From contig JAOZMR010000143.1 in the NCBI GenBank assembly GCA_029934215.1, forward strand, positions 1 through 7,267: a stretch of DNA of 7,267 nucleotides. The letters are read 5' to 3'. The notes beneath the pieces are model-generated. The model ran no database searches, was not told the DNA's origin, and was given only the letters and a program-made list of their open reading frames with translations. A program made the translations under genes and the position numbers. The stretch's first letter is position 1. Every line of letters begins with the position of its first letter. This DNA is from Pontiellaceae bacterium (GTDB taxonomy: Bacteria; Verrucomicrobiota; Kiritimatiellia; Kiritimatiellales; Tichowtungiaceae). This document shows, piece by piece, positions 1-5,776 of this stretch.

Positions 1-25
1 AAAGAACGAGGCTGGAAGCGCTCGT
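1..25 (-). terminator. Possible intrinsic terminator of the minus-strand operon
   Basis: On the minus strand, ACGAG (21-25) pairs with CTCGT (6-10). Two further G-C pairs form after a one-base bulge, around a loop of about five bases (TTCCA). The downstream sequence is TTCTTT, a T-rich tract running to the window edge. The element lies about 90 bp beyond the stop of the large secreted-protein gene, a suitable place to end the transcript. The stem is short and the T tract is interrupted and cut by the edge, so this is only a candidate. Confidence 0.35.
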
Positions 26-39
26 CTACGTTTTCTGTT

Positions 40-54
40 TTCCAAGGGTTGGAA
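40..54. repeat. Perfect palindrome TTCCAA-GGG-TTGGAA (copy 1)
   Basis: Six-base arms around a three-base loop, lying between the stop codon of the large gene (113) and the window edge. The same arms with a different loop recur at 3589-3603, and a five-base-arm version lies at 3715-3729. No T run follows on either strand, so it is not an obvious terminator. It could be a dispersed hairpin motif or a binding site for a dimeric protein. I cannot assign a function. Confidence 0.5.
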
Positions 55-112
55 CTCTTCTCTTTCACTCGGCAATCGGCAATCTCCATTCGGAAATGCC
101 CCTCCCCTGACG

Positions 113-3100
113 CTATTCAAACTGCACGTTCACGCGATAAAAGCGGCTGTTCGTTTCTGAACCGCGCTGAACATTTATCGTCCCGCCCGTTCCAGAAAAA
201 TTGGTCAGAGAGTGCCATTCGTCTCCCAACGTATCGGTATATTCCACTGCGTAGGTTCGATTCGTCATTGTCGGGACGCTCAACAACCCGCCTTGCAGGT
301 CGATGGTGAATAGCGAACTGGCATTCGTGGAACTCGTGCCCGCAATGTATTCCTGATAATCGCCGTAGCCGTCTCCATCGGTATCCGCAAGAATCGCGCT
401 GGATTCAAACTGCAAAAGCTCGAAGCGATCATCCAGCCCGTCGCCGTCCGTATCCAACAAGCTCGGATCGGTTCCAAAGCGAAGCTCATCGGCATCAGAA
501 ATCCAGTCGAAATCAGAATCGAGCGCGGTGTCAAATTGCGCGGAGATCTGATCTACCACCGAGGTGTCGCTCCCAATGAGCAAATAGGCATTCAGCGTTT
601 CAGTCGCATTTGTCCAAACATTGGAATCGTCCGCCCATGAGGCGGAAGAGATCACATTCGATTCCGCCGCGATCCCTGCACTGCTTTGCATCTGATGAAT
701 CATTGTTTCCGAGGCATCGTAGAAACGAACCGTCCAACTGTTCGTACAATCGGAATAGCCATCGTTCTCCAGAGAAAACTCAAACTGATAGGTTTGATTG
801 CTCAGCGAAGAAATCTGAAGGGAACCAAACGTCGGTTGTGTGCCAACAAACGCTCGATGAATGCTGTTGTTCGACCGATTGGCATCGGAAATAGCCAGCT
901 CCGGATCGATGACCACATAAATATCTACGGGCGACGAACGTCGAGTGACCGTCCAGCTTTGCGTCACCCGTTTCTTTTCCCCGCCAAAGATAGATTCGAT
1001 CCACTCCGTCCCAATCAACACGCCTCCGTCCATTGGATCTCCGTCGTAAAAAGCAACGTTGAAATTCGTGACCCCGACGGCTCCATAGTTTTGAAGAGTC
1101 GCTTGAAGCTCCACGGACTCCCCAACCGCCCACGCCTCAGGCGAGCCAGTGATTTCCGAAACAAACCCCAAATCGGTTTCAAACGTATAATCCAATACCG
1201 CCAAATCAACCTGCCCAGGCTGTGGAACGCCGTTGGTGTCGTCGAGGAAAAGAACTCGATTATACGCCAAAATCAACGTTCCGTTTGAAGCATACAATCC
1301 ATCAAACGCCCTCTCCAGATGCTCCCCCTCATTCAACAACGCAAACGGATCACTCCACCCGTTCAACGTCCGATCAAAAACAATGGAATGAGGTTGCTGT
1401 TCTCCAGAATCGTCGAACATTTCCCAGACCATTCCTACACTTCCGTTTCCGTTGAGCTGTTTATAATCCACCGCCGCACTGGTCAAAGAAACCGCCTTAC
1501 AATCGACCGCATCCGCCAACGTTTCCGTCTGCGCCAGCATAAACGTGCCATCCTGAATCCACGTCACAATCAGATCCTCATTTTCGTCGTAACTGACCTG
1601 CGGATTACTATCTTGCACCTCGTTTTCTGTCAATCGGGATAGCTCGCCCCATGATGCGCCGTCCCAAACAGAACCATACAGCTCCTGATCCTCTTCCGTA
1701 GCTTGATCATCATCCGCATCAAAACACCCCACCCAGAAACCTCGATCGCCACTAAATGCAAAATCGCTCCACAGCATCATGGGCAAATTCGTTGCAACAG
1801 GTTGCGGCTCAGACCAACCCGCACCTTCATAAATGGAAAACAGCACTGAATTAGGTTTTGACGCATCACCAATCAAGCTTCCACCCGCATTGCGCACCCA
1901 CGTCACCATCGCAGAACCATTCGTTCCAACCGCCACATTCGGAGTCCGGTCAAAAACTGCATTATCCGTCACATTCGTTGCCACCCACTCACTTCCAGAC
2001 CAAACAGCAACCGCAATCTCCTGACCTGCAAGCAACGCCTCCAAAGAGACATCATCCGCGAGCACCGCCTTCGCGTTTTGCCACGCCGCCACCCGAACCG
2101 CGGCATTCCCTGCCACCTCAGGAGAAGCATCTAACGTTCCATCATCCCACACCGGATTCGGAGAAGACCACGCACCGCCATCCAACGCCCGCACCTGCTC
2201 AGACAACACCAAACGATTTGCATCAGAACGCAACCCGTCATCCCGAAGCCACAAAAGATGAACCGACGACGCGGCTTCAACCATAGACGGATCAGAATTC
2301 GGAAAAACAGACGATGCGACAACGGTAGAATTCGAAGAAGCACCGGAAGCCGAATTCATACGCAACGGCTTTCTTGCGCGATAATTGCGAGAAATCATCA
2401 CGGAATCCGCGCGGGACGGATCGCGCAACGTCTCATTAAGCTCGGAAGAAAGAGCCATCGACAACAACCCAGCATTCGTAGGACTCAACAGATTGTGCGT
2501 CCCGCTACGCTCCACCAGCGTCCACTCCATAATACTCACCTCAATTTTCAGCGAGAAAATCCACTTCAAATAAAGTTCCTGCAAAACAGGATCCTTAAAA
2601 AACTCCATCGTCCCACCAACGCCGCCTCCCAAAGAGCCATTAACCGACACAACATCCGCCACACCAATCCCAGCAATCAGCGACACAACAAACTCAAACG
2701 GAACCACAACCTTCCACTGGAAAGGCTGTTCTTGACTCTGATCCCACGCAATCGACCCACCAGCACCTGCAGACCCTTCAACCTTGATACGCCCATAAAT
2801 GGGCGGAGTAGGATGCAAGTAAAGAGGCGGCGACTCAAACGCCGCCGCCACATCAAATCGAGCCTCTCCTCCGATCATCCAATCACCGGAATCCTGATAC
2901 TTCCCCAAAACCTTCCCAGCAATCGACGGCTTAAGCTCCATGCCAAACGCCTTCCACTTCTTTTTGGGATTATACTTCATTGCCATCGCCATCGTTCCAT
3001 CGCTAGAAATCGACCCCGTCAGCTCCGCGCTCACATCCATCCCAATCGTCTCCACATTTGTAGCACTCTTACCCAAAATCCCAGCAGGGATTTTCTTCGT

Positions 3101-3865
3101 CTCCTCAAAAAACGACACCCCCAGAGGCGCCGTCAAACGATACGTCAAAATCCCGCGCTCAAGCTCTACTGAAAACAAATCAACCCCGCCCATGCTCAAA
3201 CTACTCACAAACGTCGGAATCGAAATCACCGAAAAATCCGCCACCCTCTTCTCCGAAACCGCCCCATCAGCGGCGATTGCATACACGTACAACTTCTCAC
3301 CCTTCTTAAAATCCTTAAGATTTATCGAACAGTTTGGGGTACTGCTCTGCTGAACAATCGAACCCTCTCGAACAAAACGAATCAACCCAGGCGGATGCCC
3401 ATTCCAATCCACATCCGCGTGAAACATCTGCGAAACCGGAACCCCCTCCAAAAACGTCACATGCGAGCCCGAACCCACCACGTCCGATGTAACACTCCGC
3501 ACCACCACATCATCCGTATGCCCCCAACTCCACGTCACCGAAGACTCCGTTGTCCCATCAAAAAGAAACCCCCGAAACTTTCCCTGGTTTCCAACGCTTG
3601 GAACCAGCCCGCTACCCGTCCAGCCCGAACACTCAAACACCGAGCCATCCACCTCAATCAAACGACTCCCCGCCGACAACTCCCCCACCGACGCGCCCCA
3701 CGCATACACATGCGTTCCAACCCCTGGAAACGGCGACCCAACCTCCGACGAAACCGTCAGCGTATAATCGCGGAAGTCAAACGTAGCTACCGTACCGGCG
3801 GTATTCCCCGCAAACAATTGGAGCGCGAAGAGCACTCCGATGAGTCCTGTGATGTATGTTTTCAT
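113..3865 (-). CDS. Large secreted beta-rich protein: propeller-like repeats, CARDB domain, TSP3-like calcium repeats
   Basis: 1250 residues. The start at 3865 is chosen because AAGGAG sits seven bases upstream and the product then opens with a signal peptide (MKTYITGLIGVLFALQLFAG). The open frame extends 28 codons further up to 3949, but that part lacks these signals and overlaps the RT gene. Roughly residues 25-480 are Gly/Ser-rich beta sequence with no family I recognise. Roughly 540-850 holds about five spaced motifs of the form aromatic-x-G-x-x-W, such as WSGSEW, YEGAGW and WDGASW, about 50-100 residues apart, suggesting a BNR/sialidase-like propeller. Residues about 887-1007 resemble a CARDB domain (adhesion-type beta sandwich, ending in the typical DANRSNN). 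Residues about 1113-1180 contain DTDGDGLDD and DTDGDGYGD, calcium-binding TSP3-type repeats. A final beta domain ends in SRFYRVNVQFE. No VR copy is present. It follows the RT by 14 bp and is probably co-transcribed. A role as surface adhesin, matrix protein or partner of the variable protein is inference. Confidence 0.85.
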   Translation of the reverse strand: MKTYITGLIGVLFALQLFAGNTAGTVATFDFRDYTLTVSSEVGSPFPGVGTHVYAWGASVGELSAGSRLIEVDGSVFECSGWTGSGLVPSVGNQGKFRGFLFDGTTESSVTWSWGHTDDVVVRSVTSDVVGSGSHVTFLEGVPVSQMFHADVDWNGHPPGLIRFVREGSIVQQSSTPNCSINLKDFKKGEKLYVYAIAADGAVSEKRVADFSVISIPTFVSSLSMGGVDLFSVELERGILTYRLTAPLGVSFFEETKKIPAGILGKSATNVETIGMDVSAELTGSISSDGTMAMAMKYNPKKKWKAFGMELKPSIAGKVLGKYQDSGDWMIGGEARFDVAAAFESPPLYLHPTPPIYGRIKVEGSAGAGGSIAWDQSQEQPFQWKVVVPFEFVVSLIAGIGVADVVSVNGSLGGGVGGTMEFFKDPVLQELYLKWIFSLKIEVSIMEWTLVERSGTHNLLSPTNAGLLSMALSSELNETLRDPSRADSVMISRNYRARKPLRMNSASGASSNSTVVASSVFPNSDPSMVEAASSVHLLWLRDDGLRSDANRLVLSEQVRALDGGAWSSPNPVWDDGTLDASPEVAGNAAVRVAAWQNAKAVLADDVSLEALLAGQEIAVAVWSGSEWVATNVTDNAVFDRTPNVAVGTNGSAMVTWVRNAGGSLIGDASKPNSVLFSIYEGAGWSEPQPVATNLPMMLWSDFAFSGDRGFWVGCFDADDDQATEEDQELYGSVWDGASWGELSRLTENEVQDSNPQVSYDENEDLIVTWIQDGTFMLAQTETLADAVDCKAVSLTSAAVDYKQLNGNGSVGMVWEMFDDSGEQQPHSIVFDRTLNGWSDPFALLNEGEHLERAFDGLYASNGTLILAYNRVLFLDDTNGVPQPGQVDLAVLDYTFETDLGFVSEITGSPEAWAVGESVELQATLQNYGAVGVTNFNVAFYDGDPMDGGVLIGTEWIESIFGGEKKRVTQSWTVTRRSSPVDIYVVIDPELAISDANRSNNSIHRAFVGTQPTFGSLQISSLSNQTYQFEFSLENDGYSDCTNSWTVRFYDASETMIHQMQSSAGIAAESNVISSASWADDSNVWTNATETLNAYLLIGSDTSVVDQISAQFDTALDSDFDWISDADELRFGTDPSLLDTDGDGLDDRFELLQFESSAILADTDGDGYGDYQEYIAGTSSTNASSLFTIDLQGGLLSVPTMTNRTYAVEYTDTLGDEWHSLTNFSGTGGTINVQRGSETNSRFYRVNVQFE
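3589..3603. repeat. Perfect palindrome TTCCAA-CGC-TTGGAA (copy 2)
   Basis: Same six-base arms as at 40-54 but with a different central triplet, located inside the 5' part of the large secreted-protein gene. A related TTCCA-ACCCC-TGGAA lies at 3715-3729 in the same gene. It encodes ordinary residues there, so it may be chance or a genome-wide motif. Confidence 0.4.
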
Positions 3866-3872
3866 TCTGGTT

Positions 3873-3878
3873 CTCCTT
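3873..3878 (-). promoter_or_regulatory. Ribosome binding site of the large secreted-protein gene
   Basis: AAGGAG on the minus strand, seven bases before the ATG at 3865. It begins immediately after the RT stop codon (TAG, 3880-3882), so ribosomes ending on the RT frame would be delivered to this site. It decides the start of the downstream gene. Confidence 0.8.
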
Positions 3879-3879
3879 A

Positions 3880-5184
3880 CTAATTCGGCGATGTTATTTG
3901 AAGTTTTAGATAAAGCGGGAAAAAGGGTGTGAACGGCGGGTTCGCCCATCTTCCGAAGAGGCTACTTACACCGTTCACGATGCGCCGCCAAAGCGACGCC
4001 ACGAAATCATCCGGTTCAGTGGACACATCCGTTCCGACCTCTGAGCTGGGGGTGCGCAACGGAGTCGCAAACCAATGTTGTTGTTGCGGTTCGACGGGTT
4101 GTTGTTGTTGCGGTTCGCCGACCGGCAATTCTGCGCGTTGTTGTTCCAATTGCCGCCGCGATTCACGCGGTTCGAACCCCATGGATGATTTCAAATTAAA
4201 ATGTTCTTGTGGCGTCCAGCGTCCAACAGCATGGCTCCGAAAAGCCAAGAGCGGCTCAACATGCCCAGCAAATGCAGCCTGGTTCCAAATGCCGGAATTC
4301 AATAACTGATTTGCGCTTTGCAGTTTGGCACAAAACCGTTTTTCAGCTCGCCGAGTAAGATAAAGTTTTCCCTCATGAACCACATAGCCAAGAAATGGCA
4401 TTCCCTCTGCTGACCGATTCATGCACCACGGTTTCACCGACAGTCCTAGCGATTCACAAAACCGGGCCAGTTGCAATGCCTGATAAACCAATTGATCTCG
4501 GTCTGTTCCCCAAAGAACAATATCGTCCATATAGCGGACATAGGCAGGGATATGGAGTTGTTCTTTCCCATAGCGATCCGCCACAGCCAGAACATGGTTG
4601 GCAAAGAACTGACTGGTCAGGTTGCCGATAGGTAACCCGCGAGGCTCATCGCCATGATCGTTCGACTGGTGGCTACCGATAATTTTTCCGAACACCTCCA
4701 GAATATGCTTCTCTTTAAACCGCCGTTGCAAAAGCCCCGCCAGTGTTTGATGGGGAATGGAGTCGAAATACTTACGCATATCCAGCTTCAGATACCATTC
4801 GTAGTGAAGAGAATAGGCTTTGGCACGGTCTAATGCGGCATAGGTTCCCTTGCCCTTGCGGCAGGCATAGCTGTCATAAATCTGGAAATCTTCAAAAACG
4901 GGCTCACAAATCCGCATCAATGCTTGATGCACCACACGGTCAGGAAACGGTGCCACCCGAATGATCCGCTCTTTCGGTTCATGCACAACAAACTCACGAT
5001 AGGGTCCAAACGCAATACTTCCATCCAATAATGCACGACGGATTTGCAACAGGTTTTCAGGCAACTCACGAGAAAATTCAACGACATCTTTGCGTTCGCG
5101 CTTGCCTCGGCGCGCCAAAAGATACGCCCGACGAAGATTATCCATCGCGCATACATTTGCAAAAAAATGATTGGCTCGCTTCAT
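3880..5184 (-). CDS. DGR reverse transcriptase with C-terminal tail encoded by the template repeat
   Basis: 434 residues. It copies TR RNA into cDNA with errors at adenines, which is then installed into VR (established DGR mechanism). Visible motifs are: YREFVVHEPKERIIRVAPFPDR (about 62-83, fingers); KLDMRKYFDSI with catalytic D135; GLPIGNLTSQ (about 183-192), the DGR-type replacement of the QGxxxSP motif; YVRYMDD with catalytic D220/D221; and MPFLGYVVH (about 262-270). The RT core ends near residue 335. Residues 336-380 are specified by TR in a frame one base away from the VR frame and form a Gln-rich segment (EPQQQQPVEPQQQ). A tail of 54 residues follows. The ATG overlaps the HRDC stop as ATGA, with GGAAGGTG upstream, implying translational coupling. 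Length is somewhat above common DGR RTs because of the tail. I am certain it is a DGR RT, less so that the tail has a protein function. Confidence 0.97.
   Translation of the reverse strand: MKRANHFFANVCAMDNLRRAYLLARRGKRERKDVVEFSRELPENLLQIRRALLDGSIAFGPYREFVVHEPKERIIRVAPFPDRVVHQALMRICEPVFEDFQIYDSYACRKGKGTYAALDRAKAYSLHYEWYLKLDMRKYFDSIPHQTLAGLLQRRFKEKHILEVFGKIIGSHQSNDHGDEPRGLPIGNLTSQFFANHVLAVADRYGKEQLHIPAYVRYMDDIVLWGTDRDQLVYQALQLARFCESLGLSVKPWCMNRSAEGMPFLGYVVHEGKLYLTRRAEKRFCAKLQSANQLLNSGIWNQAAFAGHVEPLLAFRSHAVGRWTPQEHFNLKSSMGFEPRESRRQLEQQRAELPVGEPQQQQPVEPQQQHWFATPLRTPSSEVGTDVSTEPDDFVASLWRRIVNGVSSLFGRWANPPFTPFFPLYLKLQITSPN
4036..4047. repeat. 12-bp inverted repeat at the TR 3' flank, partner of 5754-5765
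   Basis: GACCTCTGAGCT here is the exact reverse complement of AGCTCAGAGGTC at 5754-5765. This copy overlaps the last two bases of TR and its 3' flank; the other lies just downstream of the VR gene's stop codon. On RNA made from the minus strand, the two copies could pair with each other. The match is not part of the TR/VR direct repeat, because its orientation is inverted. Confidence 0.7.
4046..4178 (-). repeat. DGR template repeat (TR), nested in the RT gene
   Basis: 133 bp, aligned without gaps to VR at 5775-5907. Read in the VR frame it is dense in AAC/AAT codons (16 Asn codons, for example CRSANRNNNNPSNRNNN), the usual signature of a DGR template. Of 37 adenines on the sense strand, 25 are replaced in VR; only one non-adenine position differs (4092). 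The 5' limit is set by the first non-adenine mismatch (4179). The 3' 30 bp (4046-4075) match VR exactly. The match could be stretched to 4041 with one mismatch at 4045. Unlike the usual intergenic TR, it lies entirely within RT codons 336-380. Confidence 0.97.
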
Positions 5185-5648
5185 GGGGTCTCTGCACCTT
5201 CCGCATTAAACAACGCGAGCATCCGTTCCGCATATTTTTCAATCTTTCCCGTACCAACACCCTTCACCTTTTTCATGACTTGGAGCGAAAGTTCACCTAG
5301 TTCCGTCATACCCGCTAATTGCTCATCGGTAAAAATGACATACGCCGGAACATCATCCTTTTCGGCCATCTTTTTTCGCGCAGCGCGCAACCGAGAAAAC
5401 ACGGCGAAAGCATCCTCGCTGAGAACCTCCTTATAATCCACCTTCCGGCGAGGAACTCGCGACGATTTTCCGCCCCCCTGCAAAACCTCCTCATATTCAA
5501 CACAAAAGCACCAGATGGCGCTCGACGATCCGCCGCCGACAAACTCACGATGCACCTGCAACACCTGATGCCCCCGCATAAAGCGGTTCAACGCCTCGCA
5601 TTGCGAGCCGTCATCATGTATTGAAATGTTGAATATTCTTATTTGCAT
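5181..5648 (-). CDS. HRDC-domain DGR accessory protein
   Basis: 155 residues. The N-terminal half (MQIRIFNISIHDDG, then WCFCVEYEE near 46-54) resembles the conserved leader of HRDC proteins found beside DGR RTs. A linker of basic residues follows, then an HRDC helical domain at about 75-148, ending in VMKKVKGVGTGKIEKYAERML with its helix-hairpin-like GVGTGK. HRDC domains bind nucleic acid in RecQ and RNase D. In DGRs this protein is known as an alternative to Avd and probably assists the RT or cDNA integration. Its stop overlaps the RT start by four bases (ATGA). The start at 5648 is the only good one, but the ribosome site is weak (AGAG), and a hairpin plus T run sits 13 bp upstream, suggesting limited expression. 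Confidence 0.93.
   Translation of the reverse strand: MQIRIFNISIHDDGSQCEALNRFMRGHQVLQVHREFVGGGSSSAIWCFCVEYEEVLQGGGKSSRVPRRKVDYKEVLSEDAFAVFSRLRAARKKMAEKDDVPAYVIFTDEQLAGMTELGELSLQVMKKVKGVGTGKIEKYAERMLALFNAEGAETP
5195..5202 (-). promoter_or_regulatory. Ribosome binding site of the RT gene
   Basis: GGAAGGTG on the minus strand, ten bases before the RT ATG at 5184, inside the end of the HRDC gene. It closely resembles the site before the variable gene (GGAAAGGTG). Together with the ATGA overlap it supports coupled translation of HRDC and RT. Confidence 0.7.
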
Positions 5649-5660
5649 CTCGGTTTCTCT

Positions 5661-5690
5661 AAAAAAATTTCAGCGGGGGCAAGCCCCCTG
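5661..5690 (-). terminator. Hairpin plus T7 run upstream of HRDC: terminator or attenuator
   Basis: On the minus strand, GGGGGC and GCCCCC (5675-5688) form a six-pair stem. An alternative fold adds CAG/CTG around a bulge, making a longer stem (5671-5690). Seven T residues (5661-5667) follow after AAA. This is a good intrinsic-terminator shape between the variable gene and the HRDC/RT pair. It ends 13 bp before the HRDC ATG, so it could cut or modulate RT expression relative to the variable protein. It might instead be a DGR hairpin or part of a dispersed GC-rich repeat. Confidence 0.55.
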
Positions 5691-5753
5691 CACCCCCACG
5701 CTTCGAGGCTCTTCCCGCCCGGCTCCGCTTCGGGCTCCTTTAGCCTCTCCGCT
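5691..5753. other. GC-rich structured spacer between variable gene and HRDC
   Basis: No gene. It contains two further short inverted repeats: GCCCG/CGGGC (5717-5721 with 5731-5735, nine-base loop), and CCTCT/AGAGG (5744-5748 with 5759-5763), which would compete with the hairpin at 5754-5776. Composition is much richer in G and C than the flanking genes. Confidence 0.45.
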
Positions 5754-5765
5754 AGCTCAGAGGTC
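5754..5765. repeat. 12-bp inverted repeat at the VR 3' flank, partner of 4036-4047
   Basis: AGCTCAGAGGTC is the exact reverse complement of the 12 bases at the 3' edge of TR. It begins two bases beyond the stop codon of the variable gene (5767-5769). Confidence 0.7.
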
Positions 5766-5776
5766 TTCACTGAACT
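5754..5776 (-). promoter_or_regulatory. Candidate DGR hairpin/cruciform at the VR 3' end
   Basis: AGCTCAG (5754-5760) faces CTGAACT (5770-5776): six Watson-Crick pairs plus one G-T pair on the minus strand, with a nine-base loop holding the stop codon of the variable gene. In studied DGRs a hairpin just downstream of VR helps homing to the target. The position fits; the stem is short and the loop larger than the classic four-base loop, so this is tentative. Its lower arm is part of the 12-bp inverted repeat shared with the TR flank. Confidence 0.45.

Noticed and set aside
2258..3172. Long plus-strand frame of 304 codons
   Set aside because: Antisense to the large secreted-protein gene; extreme Arg/His/Asn composition is a by-product of that strand's base bias.
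113..3865. A second variable repeat in the large secreted protein
   Set aside because: No stretch resembling TR or the invariant IMH segment was found in it; its C-terminus has a different sequence.
3866..3949. Longer N-terminus of the large protein starting at 3949
   Set aside because: The extra 28 residues overlap the RT gene, lack a ribosome site and precede a clear signal peptide that has its own good site.
4076..4145. GTT/CAA trinucleotide microsatellite
   Set aside because: The triplet runs are the Asn codons of the DGR template, preserved in register with VR, not a slippage repeat.
3975..4166. Minus-strand open frame rich in Asn that could be called a small protein
   Set aside because: It is TR read in the VR frame; its content is explained by the template function, and it has only a GTG start with no ribosome site.
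3929..4309. Plus-strand frame with Cys runs (CCCCG) resembling a metal-binding peptide
   Set aside because: It is the antisense of the TR AAC/CAA runs and of the RT gene; no ribosome site or family resemblance.
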